The translations under genes were made by a program, and so were the position numbers. A stretch of 64,000 nucleotides of DNA from a bacterium (lineage in GTDB: Bacteria; Armatimonadota; Zipacnadia; Zipacnadales; Zipacnadaceae): NCBI GenBank assembly GCA_030602615.1, contig JAUVZM010000002.1, positions 61,427 through 125,426 on the forward strand, given 5' to 3'. The notes beneath the pieces were generated by a model that ran no database searches, was not told the DNA's origin, and saw nothing but the letters and a program-made list of their open reading frames with translations. Positions 50,873 through 60,672 of the stretch are shown piece after piece; position 1 is the first letter of the stretch, and each line of letters begins with the position of its first letter.

Positions 50873-52072
50873 TCAGTGGCCCAGTTGCAGCCGCAGTTGC
50901 ACCAGCCGCAGCAGATCCTGCTGGGTGATGATGCCGGCGAAATTCTCCCCGGCCATTACTATCAGCAGGCCACCACCCTGGCGGCTGATCTTCTCCAGAG
51001 CAGTAGAGGCATCATCGTCCGCTGAGACAAAGTGGTCTTCAGCGACAGTACGCACCACTTGCGCTACCGGCGTGGTCGCTCTGGCGCTGTAATCCACCTG
51101 CCGTAGCTCCTCGACGCTTACCACGCCCAATAACTGGCCGCCGTGCATCACTGGAAAGACAGAAGCCGGATATTCCATAAAGTAGTGGTCAATGGCGTCG
51201 TGGACACTGATGTGTGCCGGAATGATTGGTGGGGTCGTGCTGAGGATCTCCCTTACTTTGACTCCGGCAATGCTCTGCCGCATCAGCAGTTGCTGGTAGC
51301 TGGCCTGAGCGGCTTGCAGCAGAAACCATCCAATGAAGGCCAGCCAGATGCCGCTCAAGCTCTGGGTTACGAACAACGCAACCAGACCGAAGATGATTAG
51401 ACTGTACCCCACGAACTGGCCAGCAGAGGTCGCCACTTGTGTGGCTCGTCGCAGGCTGCCGGTCCGCGACCACATTATGGCCCGCAGCACGCGGCCGCCA
51501 TCCAGGGGAAACCCCGGGATCAGGTTGAAGACACCTAGCAGGATATTGATCTCGGCTACATATTGGGCTACAACGGCCAGTGGTGAGCTTATGGGGCGCA
51601 GGGCAATCCACAACACTGCGAAGACGGCGCCGATTACGAAGCTGGTCAGCGGACCGACTACCGCGATGATAAACTCCTGTCGCGCCGAGTGGGGCTCCTC
51701 CTGTAGCTTGGCTATGCCCCCGAATATGAACAGATCGATGCCCTCAATGGGCAAGCCGTTGATGCGGGCCAGTATCGAATGAGCCAGTTCGTGTCCCAGC
51801 ACCGAGGCGAAAAACAGAATCGTCGTCAGGAGGGCCAGCACCCAGATGGCTGGAATTGAGGTGTCTGGCAATTCATTCGGCAAGTACCCCGCGCCCATAC
51901 TCAGCAGGACCAGACCAAAGATCACGAACCAGCTATAGTCCAGGCCGATCTTGATGCCGGCCACAGTGCCCAGGTGGATGCCCCCACCCGGCCGACGCCC
52001 AGGGGCAGCCGCCGGGGTGCCGGATGCGAACAGCCGATTGAGGCATTGCAGCGGTTTGCTGGAATCAGACAT
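50873..52072 (-). CDS. Site-2 protease family membrane metalloprotease with CBS domains
   Basis: 399 residues. Six membrane segments include L-G-H-E-L-A-H-S-I (HExxH zinc motif) near residue 96 and G-F-P-L-D-G-G-R-V-L near residue 196, which carries the third zinc ligand. Two CBS domains follow (about 255-390: H-I-S-V-H-D-A-I-D-H-Y-F, G-V-V-S-V-E-E-L, S-A-D-D-D-A-S-T-A-L-E-K-I, G-I-I-T-Q-Q-D-L). This is the Rip3/SpoIVFB-like S2P group. It cuts membrane-embedded substrates and nucleotides may tune it via CBS. No obvious substrate is adjacent, though the anti-sigma factor at 7307 is a candidate type. Confidence 0.9.
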   Translation of the reverse strand: MSDSSKPLQCLNRLFASGTPAAAPGRRPGGGIHLGTVAGIKIGLDYSWFVIFGLVLLSMGAGYLPNELPDTSIPAIWVLALLTTILFFASVLGHELAHSILARINGLPIEGIDLFIFGGIAKLQEEPHSARQEFIIAVVGPLTSFVIGAVFAVLWIALRPISSPLAVVAQYVAEINILLGVFNLIPGFPLDGGRVLRAIMWSRTGSLRRATQVATSAGQFVGYSLIIFGLVALFVTQSLSGIWLAFIGWFLLQAAQASYQQLLMRQSIAGVKVREILSTTPPIIPAHISVHDAIDHYFMEYPASVFPVMHGGQLLGVVSVEELRQVDYSARATTPVAQVVRTVAEDHFVSADDDASTALEKISRQGGGLLIVMAGENFAGIITQQDLLRLVQLRLQLGH

Positions 52073-52084
52073 TGATCACAGTCC

Positions 52085-53164
52085 TTATGCCGCGGCGATG
52101 GCCAGCGGCTTGGGCGCAGCGACGGGCTGTTGGGCGGCTTCGCTGGCTGCCGCCCACAGGTACAGGCAGGTGTAGTATGCCGTGCGCAGGTAGCTGGTGA
52201 AAATCATAGCGAAGCTGATGATGGCGGCGGCAACCATTATGGCAACTGGCAACAGTGCCGGGCTGGTCATATAGAGCACAATTCCCAGACCAAGCGCAGC
52301 CAGCATCGCCAGAGTACCAAGAATCCTGTTTACCAGCACCACACCAATCTCAGCTACTATCACATCTGCCAGCCGGCTGCGATGCAGGTTCCAACCCCGC
52401 GATATCGCCTCCTTGATGGAGGCATCCTCGATGATAATTATGGGCAGGATCAGGTAAGTAGCCGCCAGCCAGGTGCGGTCTATCGCCCGCGAGGCCAGCT
52501 CGCGGCCGATGCTTCTGTCCTTGCCGCGGATGGCCGAGGAGAACAAGCTTACCGCCGTGCTCAGCACAGCCAGCGAAACCAGCGCGAACAGGTTTTTCAG
52601 AGCGTCCTGGAAGGCCTCGCCGAGCTTGGCGTCGCGTCCTTTGAGGTGCGTGTCAACCAGGTTGACGGTCATTGCGGTGTAGAAGTAGGTTATCACATAG
52701 GCGATGAGCGCAACTACCGCGCCGGCGACCCAGAAGATCGGCCCTTCTTCGCTCTCCTCGCTCATCAACCTGCCCCATAGCCCAGTTGCGGAGAGTATCC
52801 AGTAGCATAGCCCAAAGAACACCGCCAGGTTGAGCAGGCCCAGTGCGGAGGGGATGATCAGGTCCTTGTCATCCAGCCACATAGTCATTGCTTGCTTCAT
52901 AAATATCCAGCCTCGCTCCAGCCTTACCCAAAACCCCCCACCGACCGCCATAGCCGCCGGGTCCCACGGCTGAGGATGCTCGGGCGAGGTTTCGTACTCG
53001 GGTTGGGCAGTGTCTATCTCAATTTCTGGAACTACAGACGCAGGTGCCATCTCATCCGCCAACTGTCCCTCGTCCAGCGCAGCTCCACAGGCGAGGCAGT
53101 AGGCATCGTTGTAGTAGATATCCGCGCCACAGTTAGGGCAGGAGAGCTTCTCGTCCGAAGTCAT
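52085..53164 (-). CDS. Zinc-ribbon DUF6159-like membrane protein
   Basis: 359 residues. A zinc ribbon at residues 9-26 (C-P-N-C ... C-L-A-C-G) is followed by an acidic linker and a six-helix membrane domain. V-R-L-E-R-G-W-I-F-M-K-Q-A at about 85, A-I-D-R-T-W-L-A-A-T-Y-L-I-L-P near 230 and the A-S-I-K-E-A-I-S-R-G-W-N segment agree with DUF6159. The C-terminus is alanine-rich. It lies 35 bases after gatA on the same strand. Function unknown. Confidence 0.75.
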   Translation of the reverse strand: MTSDEKLSCPNCGADIYYNDAYCLACGAALDEGQLADEMAPASVVPEIEIDTAQPEYETSPEHPQPWDPAAMAVGGGFWVRLERGWIFMKQAMTMWLDDKDLIIPSALGLLNLAVFFGLCYWILSATGLWGRLMSEESEEGPIFWVAGAVVALIAYVITYFYTAMTVNLVDTHLKGRDAKLGEAFQDALKNLFALVSLAVLSTAVSLFSSAIRGKDRSIGRELASRAIDRTWLAATYLILPIIIIEDASIKEAISRGWNLHRSRLADVIVAEIGVVLVNRILGTLAMLAALGLGIVLYMTSPALLPVAIMVAAAIISFAMIFTSYLRTAYYTCLYLWAAASEAAQQPVAAPKPLAIAAA

Positions 53165-53199
53165 CTTGGCGCCTCCTCCGCGACGGTCTTAAACGCCGA

Positions 53200-54660
53200 C
53201 TACAAAGATGGGCGCTGGCGGTGCCAGTCGGTAGCCTGCTCGTAGGCGTGGGCCACCTGCAGGAGCTTTCCTTCCTCGAAGGCCCGGCCCATTATCTGCA
53301 AGCCAACCGGCAAGCCGTCAACAAAACCACAGGGAATACTGATTGCCGGAATACCGGCCAGATTGACTGGAATCGTACAAATATCAGCCAGCTTCATAGC
53401 CAGCGGATCATCGGCACGCTCGCCGATGCGGAAAGCCACCGTCGGCGAGGTGGGAGAGAGCAGCACGTCATACTTCTCGAAAGCGCTATCGAAGTCACCC
53501 TTGATGAGGGTGCGGACCTTCAGCGCCTTCAGATAGTATGCATCATAGTAGCCGGCGCTCAGCGTGTAGGTGCCCAGCATAATGCGCAGCCGCACCTCCG
53601 GCCCGAAGCCCTCCGCCCGGGTCTTGGCGAATAGTTCGTTGATATCGTCGGTCTCGGTCGGGGTGCGATAGCCGTAGCGTACGCCATCGAAGCGAGCCAG
53701 GTTCGACGAGCATTCCGCCGGCGCGATGATGTAATAGACCGGTAGACTATAATCAATATGGGGCATCTGTACTTCCTCGCACTCCAGCCCCATATTCTGA
53801 AGCTGGTCAATGGCGGCCTGCACACGGTCGCGCACCTGTGGGTCAATTCCTTTGCCCAGCAGTTGCGTGGGCACCCCCGCCGTCAGGCCCTTGACCGATT
53901 CCGTCAGATATTCAGTATAGTCGGGAACGGGGATATCAGCGCAAGTTGCATCCTGGGGATCGGGGCCGGCGATGACATTCATAATCAGCGCACAGTCAGT
54001 AACATCTCGGGTCAGTGGGCCGATCTGGTCCAGTGACGAAGCGTAGGCGATCAGTCCGTATCGGGAAACCCGGCCATAGGTCGGCTTAAGCCCGACGATG
54101 CCGCACAGCGCCGCTGGCTGCCGTATCGAGCCACCAGTATCTGAGCCTAATGCCACCAGCGCCTCTCCGGCGGCTACTGCCGCGGCGCTGCCGCCGCTGG
54201 AGCCGCCTGGCACACACTCCAGATTCCAGGGGTTGGCAGTAACCTTGAAGGCGGAATTCTCCGTGGATGAGCCCATGGCGAACTCGTCCATATTTGTCTT
54301 GCCCATCATGGGCAAAAGCGCCTGGCTGCATCGCTGCACCACCGTGGCGTCGTAAGGCGGGACAAAGTCTTCCAGCATCTTTGAGCCACAGGTGGTGGAC
54401 AGCCCGCGGGTGCACATTACATCCTTGATCGCGATGGGTATTCCCGCCAGAGGGCTGGGTGCCTCGCCCTCGGTTAGCCGCTCGTCGGCCTGTACTGCCT
54501 GAGTACGAGCATGGTCAGCAGTTACCATGACAAACGAATTCACTGCTTCTTCGACTTCAGCAATTCGCTCCAGACAGGCTTTGGTGGTCTCCTGCGCCGA
54601 TAGCTGACCGGCAGCAATCTGGTCCGCTATTTCATGCGCGGTTAGTTCATAAAGCTCCAC
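53200..54660 (-). CDS. gatA: Asp/Glu-tRNA amidotransferase subunit A
   Basis: 486 residues from a GTG (GGAGG 6 bases upstream); the open frame extends further but lies in the gatC region. The amidase signature is complete: Lys in G-I-P-I-A-I-K-D, the cis-Ser in G-S-D-T-G-G-S-I-R, and the nucleophile Ser in the same G-G-S block after [10 protein letters not shown]. GatA hydrolyses glutamine to supply ammonia for transamidation of misacylated tRNA. It follows gatC by 31 bases, while gatB is 19 kb away. Confidence 0.95.
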   Translation of the reverse strand: MELYELTAHEIADQIAAGQLSAQETTKACLERIAEVEEAVNSFVMVTADHARTQAVQADERLTEGEAPSPLAGIPIAIKDVMCTRGLSTTCGSKMLEDFVPPYDATVVQRCSQALLPMMGKTNMDEFAMGSSTENSAFKVTANPWNLECVPGGSSGGSAAAVAAGEALVALGSDTGGSIRQPAALCGIVGLKPTYGRVSRYGLIAYASSLDQIGPLTRDVTDCALIMNVIAGPDPQDATCADIPVPDYTEYLTESVKGLTAGVPTQLLGKGIDPQVRDRVQAAIDQLQNMGLECEEVQMPHIDYSLPVYYIIAPAECSSNLARFDGVRYGYRTPTETDDINELFAKTRAEGFGPEVRLRIMLGTYTLSAGYYDAYYLKALKVRTLIKGDFDSAFEKYDVLLSPTSPTVAFRIGERADDPLAMKLADICTIPVNLAGIPAISIPCGFVDGLPVGLQIMGRAFEEGKLLQVAHAYEQATDWHRQRPSL

Positions 54661-54691
54661 GGCTAACCTCCATCTGTGATCGGGCGATGAG

Positions 54692-54985
54692 CTATTCTTC
54701 GATGATCCGGGGCACACGGAAGAACACGTCGGCGCGGTCCGGGGCGTTGGCCAGGACCTCCTCCACCGGCAGCGACTCCCGCGAGATGTCCTCTCGGTAG
54801 ACGTTCTCCATAGCAATGGCGTGCGACGTGCTCCCTACCTGCTCGGTATCCAACTCCTGAAGCTCCTGGAAGTATACCAGAATGCGGTTCAGCTCATGCC
54901 CTACGCGGGCCAACTCCTCGGGTGGCAGAGCTAAATGGGCCAGATTGGCGACGTGCTGGACTTCCTCGGGGGATATGTCAGCCAC
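54692..54985 (-). CDS. gatC: Asp/Glu-tRNA amidotransferase subunit C
   Basis: 97 residues, the usual length. The sequence is typical: [12 protein letters not shown], then [26 protein letters not shown], and [14 protein letters not shown]. GatC stabilises GatA and links it to GatB. The start is GTG behind AGGAGG. It heads the gatCA transcript. Confidence 0.93.
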   Translation of the reverse strand: MADISPEEVQHVANLAHLALPPEELARVGHELNRILVYFQELQELDTEQVGSTSHAIAMENVYREDISRESLPVEEVLANAPDRADVFFRVPRIIEE

Positions 54986-55025
54986 GGGTAACAGCCTCCT
55001 GGGGTGCTTGGTAAGACCGTGAGTA

Positions 55026-55055
55026 ATATTAGCACACCGCCGATAGCACGGTCAA
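55026..55055 (-). promoter_or_regulatory. gatC: Promoter of gatCA
   Basis: TTGACC (55055-55050) and TAATAT (55031-55026) on the minus strand are 18 bases apart, about 40 bases before the GTG of gatC. Confidence 0.5.
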
Positions 55056-55088
55056 GTTGAGGGGAAGGGCTGCATCTGAAGCAGCGAC

Positions 55089-57737
55089 TTATCGCCGCAC
55101 CGTGATCAGGGTCATAGCCTGCTGTTGCAGGCCGCTGTCGGCAGCGGCCCGAATGCGCAGTAGATAGCGCCCGGCCGGCAGTTTGGTGCCGGTCGCTCCG
55201 CGCGTATCCCACAGCAGGATATTATGGCCCTGCTCGCAGAGTCGTCCGGTGGCAATGCGGGCTACCGGCCGCCCCGCAATGTTGAGGGCTTCCACAGCCA
55301 CGCATCCGGCCGTCAGCATCTGCAGGTGAATTGCCACATTTCCGGCGGGGGCCTGCTGAGCAAAGACGCTGGCGACTAGCGCCCCGGCCGAGCCGCTGCC
55401 TACAGTTGGCCCGGCGTGGGGGGTAGTGGGTTCGCCACTGCCGGATTCGTAGCCATCACTGGCTGAGAAGTAGTAACTGTAGTCGCTGCCGGCGGGTAGC
55501 CGTGTGCCGAAGTGATAGATGACGCCGGCGGCATAGTCCGGCGACTGGCCCGGTAGCGGCGCCATCTCGTGGGGGCTTTGCCCGAACTCAGCGCCGCCCT
55601 TCAGCAGATGTAGCTGGATGTATGTCGGCGGCTGGCCGTCACCGTCTATGTATTTGACCCGAAAGTCAACATACTGATACGGATCAACGCTGTCCGGGCT
55701 GACGCCGTCGTCCTGGCTGCCGGGCAGCCCACTCCACTCCAGGGCCGGTGCTGTATTGGACTGCGGTGATATGATCGGTTTGTAGTAGACCATTCCGTCC
55801 CCGGGGTTGTCGGCTCCGTCAATAATTCGTCCGTCAATGAGGCCGGTATCAGCCGTGCCCCACCAGTTGTTCTGCGCGCGAATGTTATGGGGAGACTCGT
55901 TGTAGATATCGTAGCCGCCGTTGTTGGTGAAGCTGTTCTGCCCGTCGTCATCCGTTGAGGTGGTATACAGATTTCCCAGGTTGGGTCGGGCCTGGCCGTT
56001 GATACGCACGCCGGTGCCGTCGTTGTCGGTAATCTGGCAGTGGTAGATGGTCGGCTGCGCCGTTCCCGAGACGAAAAGGCCGTAGTCGGAGCACGCGGTG
56101 ATCAGACAGTCTTCCAGGCGCGGGGAGGCGCTTTGCATTAGCACTCCGGTAGTCGCGTGCTGGATGCGGCAGTGTTCGAGGGTCCCGCCTGCTGCCGGGT
56201 AGAAAGATATTCCCTCCCACGAGCCGTTTACCGGAGGCTGGCTGGCAGTGGTGAAGACCACCGGCTGTAGCGCGGTGCCCTGGGCTTCAAGCCGGCCTTC
56301 GATGTACACGCTGCCTCCGGCAATAGCTACGCCCGGCTGAAGTGTCCAGGTTGCCCCCCAGCTAACGCGCAGCGCCGTTCCTCCGAGATTGGCAGTCAGA
56401 TCGAAGGGCACGCCCTGAGCATGCCAGGTCTGTGACGAAGGCAGGTCCGGATCACGGTGGCAGGCTACCCCCACCGCCTGGCGACTATTGTTGACGTATT
56501 GGTTGCCGCTGCCGAGCATAAAGCAGTTGCGGGCTACCGCGTAGACCGGATAGTCGCCACTGGTTGTGAAGGTACAGTCGGCAACGGTTCCGCTCAGTGT
56601 CAGGCCGCTGAGCCGCAGGTGATTGCGGCCGTTGCTCCGGAAGCTGGAATTGGCAATGTGGAGCTGGCTGCTGCCGTAGGCGATGACGCCGTCGTACTGG
56701 CAATCGCGGATCAGCCCGTCGGTGAAGACCAGCAGGGCATCATCAACGGTGAAGCTGTTCTCGGCCAGGCGCACGTTGGTGTTTATCAACTGTGCTACAC
56801 TGCCCGGATGCAGGAAGATGCCGTCCCAGCAGCCTGGTGTCTCAGTGGCCCCGCGGATAACTGTGGGAGCTTGCCCTGACTGACCCGCGATAAGTGTGCC
56901 ATCCACCTCGATACGTTGGGCTATCAGTTCGCAGCCAGCCGCGATGGCCAGACGCAAGCCGGAGGGAATCTCCAGGGTATCGGATGAACCTACCAGCATG
57001 TCAAATCCCAGGGGCTGGCGCTTCCACGTCTGGCTGCGCCGGATATCGTTGGCGGCACTGCAACTAACCCCGATCAGATCCTCGCCGTTATTATGAAAGC
57101 TCAGATTGTCATCAAGCATACCCACGCAATTGGCCTTCACGTGGATGGGGTATTCGCCGTTGCTCAGGAAAGTGCAGTCGGAGATGGTGCCTGTGGGGTC
57201 CGGGGTTATGATATACAAGCCGCGGCGCTGGTTATAGGCGAAGGTGGCGGTTTCAACCAGAATGGTGGCATCGTTGAGCGCAACTAATCCGTCCTGGCCG
57301 GCGTACAGAAACCAGCAGGTGTCGAACTGAGCCCAGCCTCCGTCAACAGTCACGCAACTGCTCCCGGCCCAAAACGAGGTGCCAAAGAATTGTCCGACGC
57401 TGCCGGAAGTCAGGTAGATTCCTGCCCAACTGCCGGGCGTGGTTGGAGTGGTGGATTTGAAGACTACCGGCTTATGGCGCAGCCCGAAGCAGCGCAGCCT
57501 GCCCTGGACGGTGAGCTGATAATTGCCCTGGGCGATAACCTCCACGCCGGGCCGCACAGTCACTGTCGCACCGGAGGCAATAGTGGTATTACCGACCAGG
57601 TGATAGGGCGCGCCGGCCAGCGTCCATTCCGCGTCGCTGCTGATGGTACCGGAGATGTCGGTGCTCGCTGCCCCCCAGGTGGGTAGAGCCAATACTACAG
57701 GCAGCAGGAGCAGGTATCGAGTCCGGATCAACTGCAC
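55089..57737 (-). CDS. Exported right-handed beta-helix protein with FlgD-like C-terminal domain
   Basis: 882 residues. The start is either GTG at 57737 or TTG at 57731; the TTG has the better spacing behind GGGGAG. The signal peptide ends near W-G-A-A-S. The main body (about 40-650) is a pectate-lyase-like parallel beta-helix with many turns such as G-A-T-V-T-V-R-P-G-V-E-V and C-T-F-L-S-N-G-E-Y-P-I-H-V. The module of about 190 residues that opens with a S-Q-T-W segment occurs about three times. An Ig-like segment and a C-terminal FlgD-type domain (V-E-A-L-N-I-A-G-R-P-V, L-L-W-D-T-R-G, L-P-A-G-R-Y-L-L-R-I) close it. FlgD-like ends serve as sorting or assembly tags in several phyla. Probably cell-surface glycan binding or cleavage; no catalytic residues were identified. 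Confidence 0.82.
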   Translation of the reverse strand: MQLIRTRYLLLLPVVLALPTWGAASTDISGTISSDAEWTLAGAPYHLVGNTTIASGATVTVRPGVEVIAQGNYQLTVQGRLRCFGLRHKPVVFKSTTPTTPGSWAGIYLTSGSVGQFFGTSFWAGSSCVTVDGGWAQFDTCWFLYAGQDGLVALNDATILVETATFAYNQRRGLYIITPDPTGTISDCTFLSNGEYPIHVKANCVGMLDDNLSFHNNGEDLIGVSCSAANDIRRSQTWKRQPLGFDMLVGSSDTLEIPSGLRLAIAAGCELIAQRIEVDGTLIAGQSGQAPTVIRGATETPGCWDGIFLHPGSVAQLINTNVRLAENSFTVDDALLVFTDGLIRDCQYDGVIAYGSSQLHIANSSFRSNGRNHLRLSGLTLSGTVADCTFTTSGDYPVYAVARNCFMLGSGNQYVNNSRQAVGVACHRDPDLPSSQTWHAQGVPFDLTANLGGTALRVSWGATWTLQPGVAIAGGSVYIEGRLEAQGTALQPVVFTTASQPPVNGSWEGISFYPAAGGTLEHCRIQHATTGVLMQSASPRLEDCLITACSDYGLFVSGTAQPTIYHCQITDNDGTGVRINGQARPNLGNLYTTSTDDDGQNSFTNNGGYDIYNESPHNIRAQNNWWGTADTGLIDGRIIDGADNPGDGMVYYKPIISPQSNTAPALEWSGLPGSQDDGVSPDSVDPYQYVDFRVKYIDGDGQPPTYIQLHLLKGGAEFGQSPHEMAPLPGQSPDYAAGVIYHFGTRLPAGSDYSYYFSASDGYESGSGEPTTPHAGPTVGSGSAGALVASVFAQQAPAGNVAIHLQMLTAGCVAVEALNIAGRPVARIATGRLCEQGHNILLWDTRGATGTKLPAGRYLLRIRAAADSGLQQQAMTLITVRR

Positions 57738-57858
57738 TCCCCCCCAGCAGCCCTAAAATGGGGAACTGTTCACCGGTTGTTCGTAGCGACAATGCAAAAA
57801 ACCGCACCATCAAGTACGGATTGCTGCGGTTAGTGGGCTGTCGTAGGCTTGGCTGTTG

Positions 57859-58779
57859 TCACATATCTTCCCCGCGGATGCAGATTTCGGTATCAAGCCG
57901 GACGCCGAACTTTGCTTCCACCTTGTCGTGGACCTGGTTAATAAGAGCCAGGACATCCGTAGCCGTTGCCCCACCCGTGTTGATGATAAAGTTGGCGTGC
58001 TTGGGCGAGATCATCGCCCCGCCCACCTGCATGCCCTTGGTATCGGTCTCCTCCAGCAGCCGGCCGGCGTAGTCACCGGGGGGATGCTTGAAGATACAGC
58101 CGGCGCTGCGATCTGAGACGGGCTGGCGCTGGCAGCGCTTTTCCACAGCTTCGTACATACTCTGGCGTACCTGGCTGGGCGTGGCCGCAGTAAGCGCAAC
58201 AGCCGCTCGCGTAATAACCCATCTGCCTGCCTGGAACTGGCTGCAGCGGTAATCAAAGTCCAGCTCAGACCGCTGGTAACGATTGACCTCGTTGCCCGCG
58301 TTGATTGCCTCTACCCACTCCAGCACCTGGGCTATCTCCCCACCGTTGGCTCCGGCATTCATCACGATGGCCCCGCCGACGCTGCCGGGAATACCTGCTG
58401 CAAATTCCAGACCACAAAGCCCCTGTTGCGCGGCGTGGTGGCAGACTGCGGCCAGGCTCTCGCCCGCTGCGCTAATCAGGCGATTGCCGTCGTGCTCTAT
58501 GCCAGTCAGGGCTCCGGCAATCTTGACGACGACACCGCGAATTCCCCCGTCCCGGACTAGCAGGTTTGTGCCATTACCAATGTAGAACGGTTCTCTGCCA
58601 GCAGTGGCCAGGGTTCTTACCACTTCGACGAGGTTGACAGTATCCTGGGGAATGACCAGAATATCAGCCGGCCCACCAATGCCGAAGGAGGTGTGGCGGG
58701 CCATTGGTTCATCCCGGCGCACCTCCAGCCCCGACATCTGAGCCAATTGCTGATATAGATTAACAGTCGTTACGCTCAT
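57859..58779 (-). CDS. murB: UDP-N-acetylenolpyruvoylglucosamine reductase
   Basis: 306 residues; FAD-dependent, makes UDP-MurNAc for peptidoglycan. The FAD-binding segment has H-T-S-F-G-I-G-G-P-A-D, Y-I-G-N-G-T-N-L-L-V-R-D-G-G and F-A-A-G-I-P-G-S-V-G-G-A. The catalytic S-A-G-S/C-x-F-K-N-P motif reads S-A-G-C-I-F-K-H-P, the Cys variant of the proton-donor position. The chain ends with K-H-A-N-F-I-I-N-T-G-G-A-T-A, typical of type II MurB. galU is encoded upstream on the same strand. Confidence 0.93.
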   Translation of the reverse strand: MSVTTVNLYQQLAQMSGLEVRRDEPMARHTSFGIGGPADILVIPQDTVNLVEVVRTLATAGREPFYIGNGTNLLVRDGGIRGVVVKIAGALTGIEHDGNRLISAAGESLAAVCHHAAQQGLCGLEFAAGIPGSVGGAIVMNAGANGGEIAQVLEWVEAINAGNEVNRYQRSELDFDYRCSQFQAGRWVITRAAVALTAATPSQVRQSMYEAVEKRCQRQPVSDRSAGCIFKHPPGDYAGRLLEETDTKGMQVGGAMISPKHANFIINTGGATATDVLALINQVHDKVEAKFGVRLDTEICIRGEDM

Positions 58780-58789
58780 TCTGTGCCTT

Positions 58790-58819
58790 ATATTATTGGT
58801 TTTTCGGGCAATTATGCAA
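58790..58819 (-). promoter_or_regulatory. murB: Possible promoter of murB
   Basis: TTGCAT (58819-58814) and TAATAT (58795-58790) on the minus strand are 18 bases apart, 10 bases upstream of the murB start codon. The start is so close that a leaderless or very short leader transcript would result, so the call is tentative. Confidence 0.3.
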
Positions 58820-59741
58820 GGTCGGTTGCTGCTCGATCCGGGTCCGGCTGGGAACTGTCCTGTAAGTGTGCCGCCAGTTTCAGCAGATATTCGCGAAAGC
58901 TGGGCCCCAGGGCAGGATGCGCTAGCATCCCGCGTACAAACGCCCGGCCGTATGAGGAGAAATTCCCCACATCCAACCGCAGTTCCTCCGGCGCCAGCGC
59001 TACCGCCTGCACCAGCTTGTCGGAAGTTGCCAGGCTCGCGATGGCGTCAGTCAGTTGCAGCTCCCCGCCACGGCCTGTCTTCAGATTGTCCAGTTCAGCA
59101 AAGATCTCGGGCGAAAACACATAGCGCCCGCATATCGCCAGGTCACTGGGCGCCTGGTCAGGCTCCGGTTTCTCCACCACATCGCTAACCAGCAGCCTTC
59201 CCTCTGTCTCTTCGGCCACCTCAATAACCCCGTAGCTGCTGGCTTGCTGCCGGGCAATGCGCTGTACCCCCAGCGTAGCGGCTGCCTGGCCTGCCTGGTG
59301 TGCATCAAGCAACCGTCTCGCGAAAGCGCCATCCTCTGAGATGATGACACTGTCGCCCAGCGCCACCACAAAATCCTCGTCACCGATAAATTGCTGAGCG
59401 CAGGCTACTGCCTCGCCCAGGCCACCGGGCGGGTTCTGGCGGGTGAAATAGACGGTGGTGCGGCTGCTGGCAAGCTCGCTGAGCCACGGAGGCTGGTCCG
59501 ATTCGGGTAGTCGGCCTTGCTGAGGATCCAAATGCGCCTCCAGGGCCGACTTCCCCGGGCCGGTGATTACCAGTATTTCGGTGATTTCGGCAGCGGCCAG
59601 TTCCTGGATAACTTGGTCAATGGCCGGATAGGGGCCGACCGGCATCATCTCTTTGGGCTGGACCTTAGTCAGCGGATACAGCCGCGTACCCCGTCCGGCC
59701 GCCGGCACAACAGCTTTCCGAATGCGATTTGGAGTGCTCAT
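58812..59741 (-). CDS. galU: UTP-glucose-1-phosphate uridylyltransferase
   Basis: 309 residues. The nucleotide-binding start is P-A-A-G-R-G-T-R-L-Y-P-L-T-K-V-Q-P-K-E-M-M-P-V. Further family motifs are Q-N-P-P-G-G-L-G-E-A-V at about 105, V-A-L-G-D-S-V at about 128, V-E-K-P near 190, and L-T-D-A-I near 228. It makes UDP-glucose for surface polysaccharides. It lies between the tRNA cluster and murB, all minus strand. Confidence 0.92.
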   Translation of the reverse strand: MSTPNRIRKAVVPAAGRGTRLYPLTKVQPKEMMPVGPYPAIDQVIQELAAAEITEILVITGPGKSALEAHLDPQQGRLPESDQPPWLSELASSRTTVYFTRQNPPGGLGEAVACAQQFIGDEDFVVALGDSVIISEDGAFARRLLDAHQAGQAAATLGVQRIARQQASSYGVIEVAEETEGRLLVSDVVEKPEPDQAPSDLAICGRYVFSPEIFAELDNLKTGRGGELQLTDAIASLATSDKLVQAVALAPEELRLDVGNFSSYGRAFVRGMLAHPALGPSFREYLLKLAAHLQDSSQPDPDRAATDLA

Positions 59742-59803
59742 AGTGGTGTGAGTATGCTGTTACCCGGATGTGTAGGCTAAAGGGCGGCGGCTCAGGCATA
59801 AAA

Positions 59804-59880
59804 TGGAGCCGGCGATCAGAGTCGAACTGATAACCTGCGGATTACGATTCCGCTGCTCTGCCAGATTGAGCTACGCCGGC
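59804..59880 (-). tRNA. tRNA-Thr (anticodon CGT)
   Basis: On the minus strand the 7-base acceptor GCCGGCG pairs with CGCCGGC. The anticodon stem GCGGA/TCCGC encloses the loop ATCGTAA, giving CGT (Thr). The T-loop is TTCGACT. The CCA end is encoded. It is the last gene of the tRNA unit. Confidence 0.95.
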
Positions 59881-59901
59881 CCACTGGATTAATAAGAAAG
59901 T

Positions 59902-59977
<76 letters not shown>

Positions 59978-59994
59978 ACCCCGAACAAACAGAC

Positions 59995-60672
59995 CTAGGA
60001 TTCCTCTGAAGAGCGGCGTGATTCCTCTTGCATTGCCTCCCCTTGTGTCGGTTGTGTCATCGGTATGCGTAGTAGCTTAACCGACCCTAGGGGTAGGTAT
60101 ATGCTACCTTTACAATCCCTTGCTTGGCCCTCCAGCCCTTCTGGATACTCATATACATTTGTGAGCAGAATCTCGCGCAGCGCTACGTTAGGATCGTCGG
60201 TATACTTCTCCACGGCGCCATAGAAAACTGACCCGTCATTCATTTCTACGAATAGAAAGAGCGGCTTTTCAGGCGAATGCAACACGTAAGCCCATACGTC
60301 CGGATGCCAGGTGCGAGATGCACCCAACCGAGCGCCAATTGCTTCTATCCAACTCGGGCCCTTCTTGGCTGCCAAGCCGCCGGTAATCGCACCTAAGATC
60401 AAAGCCGTGATAATGGTAGGCCATGCAGCAAAGTTCAGAGACCAGGGTGGCCACTCCCGTCCTACTGCAATAGAGTTCCAGAGTGTCGCCGTGCCCGCGA
60501 CCATGGCATAGATACAGAGGCTCCATATAAGACTCTTCGCGGTAAGCACGAACTGGCTTTCCGCCCGGGCTGGTACACAATGTCGATAAATCAACTGGTA
60601 GGCAACGAAGCCTGGAAGAATGAATGTCAGAACCCCGATGATGCTCTCAAGGCCTTCTGGCCCACCAAGCAT
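59995..60672 (-). CDS. DUF6338-like membrane protein inside the tRNA cluster
   Basis: 225 residues. Two to four hydrophobic segments in the first half (F-I-L-P-G-F-V-A-Y-Q-L-I near residue 20; the I-I-T-A-L-I-L-G-A-I-T-G-G segment near 90) precede a soluble part with W-A-Y-V-L-H-S-P, V-E-M-N-D-G-S-V-F-Y-G-A-V and S-V-K-L-L-R-I-P. This fits DUF6338 as remembered (a PGF start and a beta-rich cytoplasmic tail). The ATG follows directly after the TAG of the 61-residue gene, and AGGGTGAGG lies inside that gene as ribosome site. It is expressed, if at all, from the tRNA promoter or a hidden one. Role unknown. Confidence 0.7.
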   Translation of the reverse strand: MLGGPEGLESIIGVLTFILPGFVAYQLIYRHCVPARAESQFVLTAKSLIWSLCIYAMVAGTATLWNSIAVGREWPPWSLNFAAWPTIITALILGAITGGLAAKKGPSWIEAIGARLGASRTWHPDVWAYVLHSPEKPLFLFVEMNDGSVFYGAVEKYTDDPNVALREILLTNVYEYPEGLEGQARDCKGSIYLPLGSVKLLRIPMTQPTQGEAMQEESRRSSEES

